From Cordia subcordata (lineage: Eukaryota > Streptophyta > Magnoliopsida > Boraginales > Cordiaceae): a stretch of 64,000 nucleotides of DNA. A model generated the notes under the pieces. It did not search any database and was not told the DNA's origin. It saw only the letters and a program-made list of their open reading frames with translations. The DNA lies in the NCBI GenBank assembly GCA_028554755.1, contig JAPTOF010000006.1, forward strand, positions 16,429,001 through 16,493,000, in the 5' to 3' direction. The translations under genes were made by a program, and so were the position numbers. Below are positions 48,384 through 60,341 of the stretch, in pieces. Each line of letters opens with the position of its first letter. The first letter of the stretch is position 1.

Positions 48384-49880
48384 TGCCTTCCTAGGTCATG
48401 TGATATTAAAAAAATCTAGACAAGGTACAAGTAGTGACTAATTGGCCAAGACCTACCTTAGTGACAAAGATTCAAAGCTTTCTAAGACTGGCAGTGTACT
48501 ACTGCAAGTTTGTAGATGGGTTTTCTAGGATTGCTCTCTCAATGACATGTCTTATGCATAAGGTGTGAAATTTGAATAGTCAACAATTGTGATAAATCAT
48601 TTTAAGGGTTGAAGCGACAATTAGTGTTTGCACTTGTACTGACATTACCTAATAGGACTAAGGGATTCGCCATCTATAGCAATGCGTCTCGCAATGCCTT
48701 AGGGTGTGTACTAATATAACACCACAAGGTCATAGCTTATGCATCTAGGCAGTTGAAAGGTTATGAATAAATTATCCTACATATGACCTGGAGCTCACTG
48801 TTGTGGTATTCATACTGAAAATTTGGAGGCACTATTTATATGGGGTTACATGTATTGTTTACACAAACCACCAAACCCTAAAGTATCCTTTTACTCAGAA
48901 AAAGCTGAATTTGTGACAAAGAAAGTGGTTGGAATTGATCAAGGTTTATGACCTAGAGATCTACGATCATCTAGGTAAAGCTAACAAAGTGGCTAATGCC
49001 CTCAATAGAAGACCAAATAGATGTGTCGCTACTTTGCTCACCATGCAAGAAATGCTCATTGAGGATTTTGATAAACTAAGGATTGTTTGTTAAGTCAAAG
49101 TGAACTACCCTTGGTTATATCACCGTCCAACCCACACTAATAGACAAATTCCAAGTAGCTCAAAGACAAGAGCCATATTTAAAGAATGGTTGAATAGAGA
49201 TAGTGAGCAGGTGAGATTCATATTTGAAGTTGTATGAGGATGATATCTTAAAGGTTAGGGGAAGATTATGTGTACCAAACAATCCAGAGTTAAGAACGGA
49301 ATTTTGGATGAAACATTTGTCTCACGTTTCGTTGTTCATCCCAAAGGAACAAAAATGTACCATGACTTGCGGGATCACTTCTAGTGGCATGTGATGAAGA
49401 AAGACATTGGTAAATATGTGGCAAAATATCTAATCTGTTAGCAAATTAAGGTGGAGCACCAAAACCTTCTAGACCTTTGCAACCTCTAGACATCCCAAAG
49501 TGGAGATGGAAGTGTATCTCAATGAATTTTGTGACAGGGTTACCCAAGAACTCGTGAGGAAAATGATGCCATTTGGGTGATCGTGGATTGATTGACCAAG
49601 TCAGTGTACTCTCTACCTTTCTAATTGGGATTTACACTAGAAAGACTTGCAGAATTATATATAAAAAAGATTGTTAGGTCACATGGGGTACCCAAGGAGA
49701 TAAACTCTAACAAAGATACAAAAATTATATCTAAATTTTGGAACAACTTTCAGAAACCCATAGGGACCCAATTGATGATGAGTTTAGCTTACTATCCATG
49801 AACTAACAAGCAAAGTAAGAGAACTATCCAAACCTCTTGAAGATATGTTGCATGCTTGTGTACTTGGTTTTGGGGATAAT
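48384..49880 (+). pseudogene. Chromovirus reverse transcriptase end, RNase H and integrase start, broken
   Basis: Reading resumes with IAFLGHVILKK at 48385. RNase H words such as LIKVYDLEIYDHLGKANKVANAL appear at about 48930-49010. Integrase zinc-finger remnants (HPKGTKMYHDLRDHF, with CLTC changed to YLIC) lie at 49340-49440, and core remnants LEKLAELYIKKIVRSHGVPKE lie at about 49640-49700 with further stops. It is interrupted at 49881. Confidence 0.78.
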
Positions 49881-51191
49881 TGATAAGTCCAAAATATGCT
49901 CTGAATCCATGATTATTTGTGATTGATTTGCAAATAAATAGGCTTGGAAAAGATAAATGAAGTTTGTGTGTGTGTATATATATATATATATATGGATTCA
50001 AGGAGCTTTTGGATATGTTTTGAGCTATTAAAAAGATGCTGCCACCTTGTATGTACCTATGGCAGAGTCTACGCGGGACTGACCGGTTTGACGGAGAGTT
50101 GGAACATATTTAGTGGCTTTCTTAAGAAAGAATTTTCGACCAAAGACGTATTTTAATCTTAGAAGGAAAGAGATTATTTTGGAAGAATTTATTTTTGATA
50201 AGGATTGTATTTTGAGATATTTACCTTTTATTTTAGATTAGCATTAAAAGAGAGTTCTCTTATCTGAAGGAACTCATAGGTTAGATATTTTTTTATAAAT
50301 CCTGTAGGGAATTATGTAAGGATTATTGAGCTTTTATTCATAATTTTTCTAGAATTATTATTCTTTTATTAGGCACCTAATTGCAAGAGTTTTATTCTGT
50401 TAGCGTTAATTCAAAGTTTATGGTTCTACGAATCTATAAGATCTAACTGATTTTCTCTCCGTTTGCTTTGTTTTGGTATTATATGTTTTCTACTTTAAGA
50501 ATTAATACTACTGTGTGATTGTGCAATTAGGGCCCGATTGTTCAATTGCTAAGTGATAGGTAGCTAGTCATAATAACTTTTTAATTAATCTAAAATAGTG
50601 ATAAACCAGGTTTCCTGTGATAATATATAATCTAACTAAGTAATTTCCATGAGAGAATTGACTTTTACAATCAAGTCCTTTTAGAGCTTTTTAGTGCTAC
50701 CTTTAGATAGACCAGATGGGCATCTCCGAAGTTTAGACCATGTAATAAGAAAGGGAAATAATCGGGGAGAAATCACGGAGGTTTTAAACTATTATCGACA
50801 TAGAAGGAAGGATTAGGTTGTTAAGCCATGCCAATGACTATAGCTAGTTTCTCGAGGTATGCGAAAGTCATCTTTCCATTTGGATCAGATTTGTAGGCAT
50901 AAGCGGAGATTTAAACCCTAAGCTAGGTCATTAAAACATTGAACTTCTCTTTTAATTGTCTTACATTATTTTTAATATGTTGATTAGTTCTTTTTTGTTA
51001 TTTAATTTTCTATTTTCTATTTATCTAATTTTAATTGTCAAACCCCCTTCTTGTATTTCGCTTGTTCTTCTATCTTGGGATAAAAAGTGTATTTTATAAA
51101 CCAATTCCCGTGGGTTCGAGCCTTCTAACCACTATCACAAATAGTGATGTAAGAGTAGGAATTTTATTTTTGGTGGATTTGGCACCCATCA
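49881..51191 (+). mobile_element. Solo LTR (1311 bp) in the chromovirus integrase
   Basis: It starts TGATAAGTCC and ends GGCACCCATCA, and is flanked by ATAAT and ATAGT (four of five match). The integrase reading stops at one side and resumes at the other with EFAYNNSYQASINMTPFE. The end wording GTGGGTTCGAGCC...GGCACCCATCA is like Athila/Tat gypsy LTRs. A TG/TA microsatellite lies at 49968-49993. Confidence 0.82.
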
Positions 51192-51925
51192 ATAGTTGAG
51201 ATACGCTTGTCACACTCATAGAGTTTGCCTACAATAATAGCTACCAGGCTAGCATTAATATGACACCTTTTGAGGCGTTATATGGGAGGAAGTGTCAAAC
51301 AACATTATATTGGGCTTTAGGAGAAAAGAAAGTTTTGGGACCGTAATTGATTGAGAAAATGGAAAAGAAAGTCCGACTCATTTGAGCACATATTAAAAGA
51401 GCCCAAGATAGACAAAAGAGTTGGGCCGAACTAAAGAGGAAAAGACTAAAGTTTCAAATAAGAGATCATGTTTTTCCTCCAAATATCTACGACTAGGGGA
51501 GTGGTGAGATTTGGGGCTCATGGAAAGTTGAACCTGAGATACATTCGGCCCTTCAAGATTTTGGAACGCATTCATGATGTGGCTTACCATGTCGGCTTGC
51601 CGTCATCCTTAGTGGGAATCCATAATGTATTTCATGTGTCACAATTAAGGAGATATATGCCAGATTCGACCCACATAATACACCATCAAGATGTCCAAAT
51701 AAATAGTGACCTCACTTACAAGGAGGAACCAGTGGAGATTACAGATTAGAATGAACAAAGCCTTAGGAGAAGCGTCATTCCTCACGTGAACATTTGATAA
51801 GAGATTCAAACAAAAAGAGAGGCTACATGGATGCTTGAGGATAAAGCTCATGAAAAGTATCTCTACCTTTTTCATAATCAAGGTATGTGGTTTTGATGAT
51901 GGAACTTCTTTTAACGAGGGGAATG
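51192..51925 (+). pseudogene. Chromovirus integrase C-terminus, chromodomain-like end and polypurine tract
   Basis: Motifs in order are EFAYNNSYQASINMTPFE, ALYGRKCQT, GLPSSLVGIHNVFHVSQL, DLTYKEEPVEI and EATWMLEDKAHEKYLYLF. The last is the chromodomain remnant that marks chromoviruses and is thought to guide integration to heterochromatin. The purine tract ACGAGGGGAATG at 51914-51925 precedes the 3' LTR. Confidence 0.85.
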
Positions 51926-53925
51926 TATAATGACCTACAAGATTAGGACCAAAGACTAGTCTAAATAAATAAATAAAATACAATAAAATGAATAATATTG
52001 TTTTGGGGTTTTCAAATGTTAATTGTTTTATTGGTTAGACAAAGTCCGAAAATGGACTTGGATACATTGAGCTCCTAAATAAAAATTAAATTTAAAAGCC
52101 TAACCCTCAATTTCAAACCTAGAGAAAGATAATATATATTTATCTTTCACTTGTAGTCCCCTCACCAGAGAAAGAAGGGAACGACATTCGGGTGCCCGAG
52201 GGAGTTGTTTGATCACTCTAAGAAAGGAGTTTAAATCTTGAAAAGTGTAGATCATATCCTCCAGAGAGGTAAGTAGGAAAACCTTTTCTTTTAGTGTAAG
52301 TTCTAATTTTCTTGTTCATAGATATATGAACACGTAAACAAATAAATACAAATATTATTGTATAGTTCCTTATATTAATATATTGAGAATAAAAGTAATG
52401 ATTGAATAGACCTTGTTCATATGAAAAAGTTTCTCTTGACTCCAAACTAATAGCCATATAAGGTGCAAATCATCAAATCATTTTCTATTAAGCATGATCT
52501 GATATCATGAAGGGCGAAGATCATCTTGGTGAGGTCATGTAGTGCTCTAGTTGTTTTAATCAAAATAAGAAAACATTGATTGGTTGCTAAAAAGGACAAA
52601 AAAAGGAAAACTTTTGTTATAGTGCGAACAGTGATGTTTCAATTTGTTTGAGTTTAGCTATTGTTCTTGTGAATAGTGTGCTCCAGTTTATTTTAGTTAA
52701 AATAATATACTATGCATTGGTTGTTAAAGAAAAACTTTTACTATGCATTGGTTGTTAAAAAAAAACTTTTACATACTATCCATGTGAACATTGCTTGTGT
52801 ACTGTTCATGTGGACAATTCCTTTACTATTTCAAAATTATTTTTTCATCATCATCATCATCATTGTTGTTGTTTCTATTCCAAGTTTATTGTATTCTTTT
52901 TTTTTTTTTTACTTCTTTCTTGCAATAGTCTATGGTTATTAAAGCATACCTATTTTCATGTTTGGACATTTTGTTAGTTATCACCTAAACTTTAAATGCT
53001 AAAGATTTGAGGTAAACTTGAGATTTAATTTATGTACAAAAGGTTTAGTTACATAAAGTGCATGGCACCATAATGAATTTAACCCTCGTGCCATATATTT
53101 GAAGCCATGATTTTGAACCCTTGTTGGTTTCGGTAGTACGACAACAAACACCAATATATTTTAGGGTAGTGCACTATTAGTTCGTAAGGGATTTCCACTT
53201 GCTTTTGGTGATTTATGTGACAAAAAATTACTTTTTGGACTGTGCTACCAGAAATGTAGCCTCGGTAATATATTTTTGAACCCATTATTGGTATGTTAGG
53301 TTTGATTTTGTTATAGCAGATGTGAACAGTTTCGGATCAAATTCTAATTTTCTATACTTCATTTTGAATTATACATTCTTGCTTTATGTTACTTTTAGAA
53401 GTAAAGAAAAAGACAAATTTGATATTTTTCATGACTATAAAATAAAAGCTATTGTGTTACTTTTGTGAGTATGTTCTTTTAATTATTTTAGGGATCTTGT
53501 TACTTACTAAGATTCACATCTCATTTTTTTATATTTCTTTGTCTTTGGAAATTGTCTTTTGTAGATATTAAGGAGTGGGTTCATGATTTTGTGCATAGGG
53601 TAGATAACCTTCATAAGGAGTATGGCTTAGTTTACCTTTTTTCTTTAAGATTAAAGTCTTTACTTATTTGAAGTTTTTAAATATGTTAGTTTTGATTAAG
53701 CTTTTGGGACATTATGAAATTTCTGGAGTCTTATTGTTTTGGAGACGTGGACCATTTTTTTTTTTTTTTTGTCATTGAGGTTGTAAATGCTCTGAGACTT
53801 ACATTTTTATGTGTGATGTTTGTAATATTTGTCCTATGTCTTGCAGGCTTAGAGAAGTTTTCTTTCTTAGATTCACGGCAATCACACTCTTGGGGTTCCC
53901 TTAGGTAAACATTGAGTGTGTGGCA
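51926..53925 (+). repeat. 3' LTR of the chromovirus, 2000 bp
   Basis: It aligns with the left LTR without that LTR's inserted sections. The start TG has mutated to TA. It ends GTGGCA, then GTGTA. Confidence 0.9.
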
Positions 53926-53930
53926 GTGTA

Positions 53931-55485
53931 GTAATGAGGAGTTTTGAATCTTTTGATATCTTTAGTTAGTACGAGTTATTATATCACATTAACCATGACT
54001 ATTGAATTATACTTTGTTATTTGAATGCAAAATCTAAGTAATATACTCATTAGTTGTTAAATTTGTTGTTATACTGGCTTTTGCACATAAAGCTCAACAA
54101 GAAACCCCTTTTTCTTGTGATTTTGTTTATTTGGGGTAAAACACAAGATTTAACAAAGAGGTGTAATATTTTTCAAATTCTATTCCTTAAAACTTTGATT
54201 AGAAATTGTTATTTTTCTAATGAGACTTCATAAATATAAGTCTGAAACTAAAAATTATCTATATCTAATGGGTTTCATATTGTCAACTTGGAGTTAGAAA
54301 TAGTAAATATGATTTTGTGATAAATCATGGTGGATGGTTTCTTAAGAAATCATCGAGGACCACGAAGATTTAGCAATCTTAAATATGTGATCTCATGTGT
54401 GTGGTTGTGAAATTATTCTAGAAAGCTACATCTATATATTGAGACACATGAGTTAGTCTTAGTGTAATTTTTAACATTTGTACCTATAGAAAATCTTATG
54501 TCAAGTTAAAAAAAAAAATCTTACGTCAAGTGATCAACATATGTGATTGCTATGATTCAATGTTAATTGTTACACTTGAATATGGTTGTGTTTATGGGCT
54601 TATCATCTTGAATTTTATAGTTATATAAAGAAAATAATTTGTCTCTATTAAATATTATTTTCATATAAATGAGATTGGTGAAAGAGTCATTAAACTCATT
54701 TATATATTGAGTCGTTAAACTCATTTATATATTATATATTGTGTCATCCAAGTGAGAGAACGTAAGAATATTGGACTCTACTGTTTAAGAAGATGGTTAT
54801 AAAAGCCATATCATGTGTGGATTAAGTATTGTGTTATAGTCATTAGGCTTGTGATATGTAGGCTTATGACTAATATTAAAAAGATCTGATCGGCCCCCTC
54901 TCTTAATTCTAAAGAGAAATGACTTTTTTGAAAATACATGACTATTTTTTTTGGCCTTTTAAAAAGAATAGAGATTTGTCTTAATTCCGCATCGGATACA
55001 AATCAAGGATTAAAAAGAGGAAGAGTAATTAATTAACAAATCCCATTGGTGAAATATGGGAGTAAGAACATGCATATGTGAAATAAACGAGTAATTTTAT
55101 TTCACTATAGTTCTCAATCCTATTTATATTTGCGTTTATAGATTAATATGTTTGGTTTATAAAATTATTCCAACAATATAGGAAAAATATGAGGCCCAAA
55201 ATGAGAAGTGTTGGACCCCTTGAAATGAGTACATGTACATCACACCTCATAAGATCCTTATCAAAGCTCTGAGTAAACCCGAAATAGGATATACCAAATG
55301 ATAAGAATGCCTTTAAGATTTAATCATAAATTAGTTTGCCTCAGTTGCATGTAAACCCCCACACAATAATATATAAGGTCTTATACTACATGTTTAAATA
55401 AATTCATTATTTTTATTACTATTTATATTTAATTAAACTTTTATTTACTTAAAATTTATATATTAAAAATAATTAAAATGAATCC
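53931..55485. other. AT-rich intergenic DNA, possibly the body of a non-autonomous Helitron
   Basis: No gene is seen. A 25-bp direct repeat, AAACTCATTTATATATT with flanks, lies at about 54690-54740. Because a Helitron-like end follows at 55510, an unknown part of this stretch may belong to that element. I could not place its 5' TC end. Confidence 0.4.
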
Positions 55486-55510
55486 TGTGCATCGCACAAG
55501 ACATACTAGT
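55486..55510 (+). mobile_element. Helitron-like 3' terminus
   Basis: A hairpin, TGTGC (55486-55490), loop ATC, GCACA (55494-55498), is followed seven bases later by CTAG and a T at 55506-55510. A short hairpin just before a CTRR end inserted in front of T is the hallmark of Helitron 3' ends. Confidence 0.55.
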
Positions 55511-55583
55511 TGAAGTTAATTTTGCAAAATCAAGTAGTATGTCTTTTATCTTTATAGTGGGTGATCTTAAAATCTGAAGAGTT

Positions 55584-55737
55584 TGTATATTGTATTGATT
55601 ATCCTCAAGTACAGAGCATACAATTTATAGTATTTCAAAGATATACAAGACTAACTGCAGAGAAATATGTGGAAGACTTAGTCAACAATTATCAGAAAAA
55701 CAAAAGTCTAAAATTCAAAAAGTTCTTCTCGTTATCA
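55584..55737 (-). repeat. 3' LTR of the Ale-like copia, with adjacent polypurine tract
   Basis: It ends CGTTATCA on the plus strand, that is TGATAACG at the LTR start. The minus-strand tract TTGAGGGGACA at 55738-55748 directly abuts it. Confidence 0.88.
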
Positions 55738-56235
55738 TGTCCCCTCAAGCGTAACGAGATCTTCGACGTGAAGCTTGGACCGAAGATGGCGGAATCTTTC
55801 AATAGAAAGTCCTTTTGTCATAATATCTGCAAGTTGATCAGTAGTAGAAATATAACGTATAACAAGTTCCCCAGAAGCAACTTTTTCCCTGACAAAGTGA
55901 ACATCAACTTCTATGTGCTTTGTCCGAGCATAAAAAACTAGATTAACTACCAAAAAAGTTGCACCTAAATTATCACACCAAAGTGTTGGGACGACACATA
56001 CTAGACATTGAAGATCAATAAGAAGAGACTTAATCCAACAAAGTTCTACAGTTGCGAAAGCAGTAACACGGTACTCGGCTTCTGTGCTTGAGCGAGAGAT
56101 AGTTGCCTGCTTCTTAGACGCCCATGAAATTAGATTTAGACCCAGAAAAATATTATAGGCATGTGTACTTCTCCTATCATCTGGGTAACTTGCCCAGTCA
56201 GAATCTACATAAACATGTATTGTAAAGTCTGACAA
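55738..56235 (-). pseudogene. Ale-like copia RNase H
   Basis: Minus strand, 166 codons open down to 55735. Motifs include DSDWASYPDDRRSTH, ATISRSSTEAEYR, LWCDNLGATFL and KTKHIEVDVHFVREKV, with the usual end LADIMTKGLSIERF. The acidic RNase H residues are present. It is disconnected from the reverse transcriptase by a short frameshift near 56236-56268. Confidence 0.88.
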
Positions 56236-56268
56236 TCGACGAATGAATAAGCCATGTGAAATAGAACC

Positions 56269-57228
56269 TCACAAATAGTGTAAAATGTGTTTTACCACAG
56301 CCCAATGTTTCTGAGTTGGTGAATGCATGTATTGACAAACCTTATTAATTGAGAAAGAAATATCTGGTCTAGTAAAAACCAAGTATTGCAATGCCCGCAC
56401 CATACTATGATATAAACTTGGGTTGTGAAAACGATCACTATTTCCTAGCGACAAGTGAGTGGAAGTAGAAAATGGTGAAGCCACAGGTTTTGCACTTAAC
56501 ATGTTTGTGCGAGTCAACAAGTCTTGAATATATTTTTGTTGATGCAACAAAACCCCAGAAGCAGTATACAGTACTTGTACACCCAAGAAGAAAGTTAGTG
56601 GTCCCAAATCCTTAAGTTTAAACTCAATATTCAAACGAGAGATAAGAGCCTTAGTAGCGGAATTATTATTGCTTGTGATTAAAATATCATCAACATACAC
56701 CAAGACAAAAATAGTATCAGAAGCAGTATGTTTAAAAAACAAAGAAGTGTCTATTTTAGAAGAGGAAAAACCAAGCTTTACCAAATGTGTACTCAATCAT
56801 GAAAACCAAGCACGTAGTGCCTGCTTTAACCCATATAATGCATTTTTTAAACAACAAACATAATCAGGATATGATGGATGGACGTACCATTGTGGTTGTG
56901 ACATAAAAACTTCTTCCTTTAACCTCCCATGAAGGAATGCGTTGCTGACGTCAAGTTGTCTAACAACCCATCCTCTTAAAACAGCCAAAGAAATGAAAAT
57001 TTGAATAGTTGTTGGCTTTATAACTGGATTGAAGATTTCAATGTAATCCACTCCTTCTTGCTGATTATATCCCTTAGCTACAATTCTAGCCTTGTAGCGT
57101 TCTACTGACCTATTAGGCTTATGCTTAATTTTAAACACCCATTTATAGCCTACAATATTTGCATTATTTGGTTTTGGCATAAGAGTCCAAGTAGAGTTAT
57201 CTAGAAGACCTCTATATTCAGTGTCCAT
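56269..57228 (-). pseudogene. Ale-like copia reverse transcriptase
   Basis: Minus strand, in two open pieces. The piece 56797-57228 carries KARIVAKGYNQQEGVDY, RQLDVSNAFLHG and LYGLKQALRAW. The piece 56269-56796 carries the catalytic YVDD (56686-56697) and the following KLKDLGPLTFFLGVQV-like block. One shift between them is the main lesion. The catalytic box is intact. Confidence 0.9.
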
Positions 57229-57237
57229 AGCTTGTCT

Positions 57238-58200
57238 CTAATAAGAATGCTTATAAGCTTGATGGTAAGTAGTTGGCTCAGTTTTAGGAGAGCTAGTAGT
57301 ATAAAAAGTGACAAAATCTGAGTAAGATTTAAGAGAGCGAGTATTATCACAAGAGCGCATTACCATAAGGTGCTTATTAGATGATGTAGAGATGAGAACA
57401 CCAGCTGAGATTGAGGGGCAGGGAGGAGACGGAGAGTGAGAAGAATTTATCAAGGTAGTTGTTATATTGTTATTAGTATTAGGACAAGAATTTAAGTTTA
57501 AAGTGTCATGTTCAGTTGGTCCTACATATGGAATACTTGGAATAGCAGAATTTGAAACATTTGTTGGCATATCATGTGGGATAGGATTAGTATCTAAACC
57601 TGTAATAGTTGGTGAGGTAGTCAAAATAGGAAATTGTGGACAAATGAAATCAGGAAGATCCTGATGTGGCGGATTAGTATCATGCATTTGTAATTCACTT
57701 TGAGGAGAAGATGGATTGATCAACATTTGTTTCATGGGAGAGTTACGCATTGTAAGGAGAGGAAAATATGTGGAATGAGTTGGAATAGAGTTATTTGACT
57801 TTAAGTGGGATTCCTTTTTACCAGAATTTTGGAGAGTGTTGGACTTTGACACAGAGTCTAAAGCGTCAGTACATAAAGAATGAGACAAATTTAGGATTAG
57901 AGTTGTAGAAGTTTGATTTTGATAAGGAATAAAAGATGGCCTAGGATTAGTAGAAGTCTGATAGGGAAAGGTGAGTTCATAAAAAATAACATGTCTTGAT
58001 TTATACACATGTTTAGTTTGAGGACAAAAACGACGATATCCACAATAGTTAGAATTGTAACCAATGAAGACACAAGAAAAAGACTTTGGACTAAGTTTAT
58101 TAGCCTTGATTGCACCCAACAAAGGATAGCATAAAGAACCAAAAACTCGTAAGTGAGAATAGTTAGGAATTTTACTATGTAAAATCTCATAAGGTGACTT
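57238..58200 (-). pseudogene. Ale-like copia integrase C-terminus and linker
   Basis: Minus strand, 294 codons open (57238-58122). It starts with the integrase tail SPKSFSCVFIGY and KHVYKSRHVIFYE, then a long Ser/Pro/Thr/Asn-rich linker to the reverse transcriptase. Such a linker is normal for this lineage. Confidence 0.82.
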
Positions 58201-58383
58201 TTGATTTAATGTAGGAGTGGGTAATCAGTTTATCAACTAAACAGTAGCACAAAAAGCTTCAAGCCAAAAAATTTTTGGAACATAAGAGTTAAACATTAAA
58301 GTGGTCCCAAGTTTAGTAATATGTCTAATCTTTCGTTCTGAAATCCCATTTTGTTCTGGCGTGTGTGGACAAGAAATACGATA

Positions 58384-58955
58384 TTATACGCCAGCATTTT
58401 CAATTATAGTTTTTAGTTGTCCAGAAATCAATTCTTTAGCCCCATCGCATTGAAAACTTTTAATTGTGTTTTTAAAGAAATTCTCCACAAGATTTTTAAG
58501 ATGAACAAAGGCATTAACACAATCATTTTTTTTGTGCAAGGGATAAATCCAAGTATAGCGACTGAAATCATCAATAAAAATAATAAAGAACCGATAATTA
58601 GAAATATAATTAACAGGGGAAGTTCCCCAAATGTCACTATGTACTATTTGCAAAGGTTCGGTAGAACAACGTTTAGAAGGGGAGAATGGTAATTTATGGC
58701 TCTTGCCCATCATACAAGCTTAACAAGGTTTATTAGATAAACTAGAAAAGAGACATGATTCTGAGATTTAAGAGTAGACAAAACATTATTTGATGGATGG
58801 CCTAATCGACCATGCCACACGGTAGATGAAACAGTTAAGGCAACCAAGGCTTGAGGATCACGCTTTGAGGAAAAAGATAGCAGAGGAAGTGAATATAAAT
58901 CGGCTTCCAACATGGCCCTTGAGAAGAGCAGTGCCCGTGCGAAGATCCTTAACAA
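58384..58955 (-). pseudogene. Ale-like copia integrase core
   Basis: Minus strand. WHGRLGHPSNNVL (58710-58955) is the zinc-finger start. The core at 58384-58713 carries HSDIWGTSP, FIDDFSRYTW and FQCDGAKEL, covering the catalytic D, D and E blocks. A stop lies between the two pieces. Confidence 0.87.
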
Positions 58956-59290
58956 GACAATAAGAAGGATAAAATTCTAGTGAGACATTGTTCTCTTTGG
59001 TGAATTTTGACATAGATAATAAATTCATTGTGATAGAAGGAACATGCAAGATATTTGTAAGAGAAAACACACAATTATTGTCAGAAAAATGAGAAGAGCC
59101 AGTATGTAGTATTTCAAGGGGCTTACCATCCGTAACTAAAACACAATCAATCCCATCATATTGTTGAATGTTTTAAAAGAAGGCTTGGGTTAGAAGTGAT
59201 GTGCGACGAAGCTCCAGTATCTGGTACCCAAGAACTGACAGATGATGAGTATGACGCAGGAGTCATGGGTATGGGATTCAAAGGTGGATT
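58956..59290 (-). pseudogene. Ale-like copia protease
   Basis: Minus strand. The active site reads VPDTGASSHITS with DTGA at 59210-59221. Downstream ILHVPSITMNLLSMSKF is typical. A frameshift near 59175 separates the parts. Confidence 0.82.
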
Positions 59291-59332
59291 TTAGGAAACT
59301 AGACCAGCAAAGTTAGAAGATGAAGCATTATT

Positions 59333-59999
59333 TCAGGACTGATGATATCTAAAACGACACTTAGCTGCCGTGTGACCAAGTTTTGAGCAAATTTGACAAT
59401 TGGGTATATAGTTGTTGGAGTAGGAGCGTTGTGCAGATTGTTGGGAACGACCTGGTGGTGTATTATATGATGAAACAAAGGATCTTGAATTATTAGATGC
59501 AACAAAGGCTGAAGGAACTGTCGACATGGGCAAAGTGGTGACAGTGGATTGAGTGTGAGTATTTAACGCAGTGGTGGAGTGATTAGTAACTAATGGTGCA
59601 AGTTCTGTGTCAAGAAGCAGATGTTGCTCATAGGTGAGTAGTTTAGCTCGAAGTTCAGAAAAAGTTGGAGGTTTGGGTAAGTTTTCACTAGAAGCTCACC
59701 AATAGAAGCACGAGCAGAGATGAGAACATGAAGGTGCTGAAGGTACTCTGCAGCGGACATAGTTCCCTTTTTGAGTGAACGGAGTCGTGCTCGTAAGAGC
59801 AATTTTCGGGCAATAGATTGTTGTTGGTAAGATTCGGCAAGTGATTTCCATAACTCTTGAGTAGATAAGTGGCCTAAAGATTGATAGACCAAAGTCTTAG
59901 ACAGAGTAAGGGATATGCAAGCAATGACAAATGTATCATAGCAACACCAATCTTCAAGGGAAAGAGATGACACAAACGCAATAGTGGTGGAAGAAGCGT
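59333..59999 (-). pseudogene. Ale-like copia gag, N-terminus missing
   Basis: Minus strand. The stretch 59590-59973 carries LSTQELWKSLAESYQ and MSAAEYLQHLHVL, the middle of gag. An intact zinc knuckle CQICSKLGHTAAKC follows at 59357-59398. The first part of gag (the GKNFLTWK-type block) and the leader are absent between here and the LTR at 60004, so a deletion has removed them. Confidence 0.83.
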
Positions 60000-60003
60000 T
60001 TAT

Positions 60004-60163
60004 AGTATATTGTATTGATTATACTCAAGTACAGAACATACAATTTATAGTATTACAAAGATATACAAAAATAACTGCAGAAAAATATGCGGAAGACTTA
60101 GTAAAGAATTATTAGAAAAACAAAAGTTTAAAATTAAAAAAAAAAAAATTCTTCTCGTTATCA
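60004..60163 (-). repeat. 5' LTR of the Ale-like copia
   Basis: It pairs with 55584-55737 and includes a 13-base A run absent from the partner. Confidence 0.87.
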
Positions 60164-60326
60164 AGATCAATTCTCTATAATTGCATATAATCGGACTTTA
60201 AATTTCTTCGAACCGAAAGAAATTAACTTTGAATCGTGCCAAACACGGATTTCAAAACTAGTTTGTACGCTAGTTCTCGTAAAAGAGGGACTTAAGGGGA
60301 TGGAGTAGGCAACAAGTCATCAATTC
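60164..60326. other. Short spacer between the copia and the SINE
   Basis: No feature recognised. It is probably original upstream sequence of the alanine aminotransferase gene. Confidence 0.45.
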
Positions 60327-60341
60327 AAAAAGATATCGAAG

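Larger units (their letters stand above)
39819..53925 (+). mobile_element. Ty3/gypsy chromovirus, Tekay/Del-like, with three nested solo LTRs
   Basis: LTRs 39819-44155 and 51926-53925 are flanked by perfect GTGTA duplications (39814-39818 and 53926-53930). The unequal sizes come from a 1481-bp solo LTR and an extra section of about 870 bp in the left one. A tRNA-Met primer-binding site, gag, protease, reverse transcriptase, RNase H, integrase and a C-terminal chromodomain-like end follow on the plus strand. The integrase end reads GIHNVFHVSQLRRYMPD. All coding parts are broken by stops. Further solo LTRs interrupt the reverse transcriptase (46692-48383) and the integrase (49881-51191). Confidence 0.92.
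55584..60163 (-). mobile_element. Ty1/copia retrotransposon, Ale/Retrofit-like, 5' end deleted
   Basis: Short LTRs (55584-55737 and 60004-60163, about 90 percent alike by eye) bracket copia coding sequence on the minus strand. A purine tract precedes the 3' LTR. At the 5' end the LTR runs straight into the middle of gag: no primer-binding site and no gag N-terminus remain. Domains are less damaged than in the other elements. Clean target duplications were not found. It lies directly upstream of the alanine aminotransferase gene and is transcribed away from it. Confidence 0.88.
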
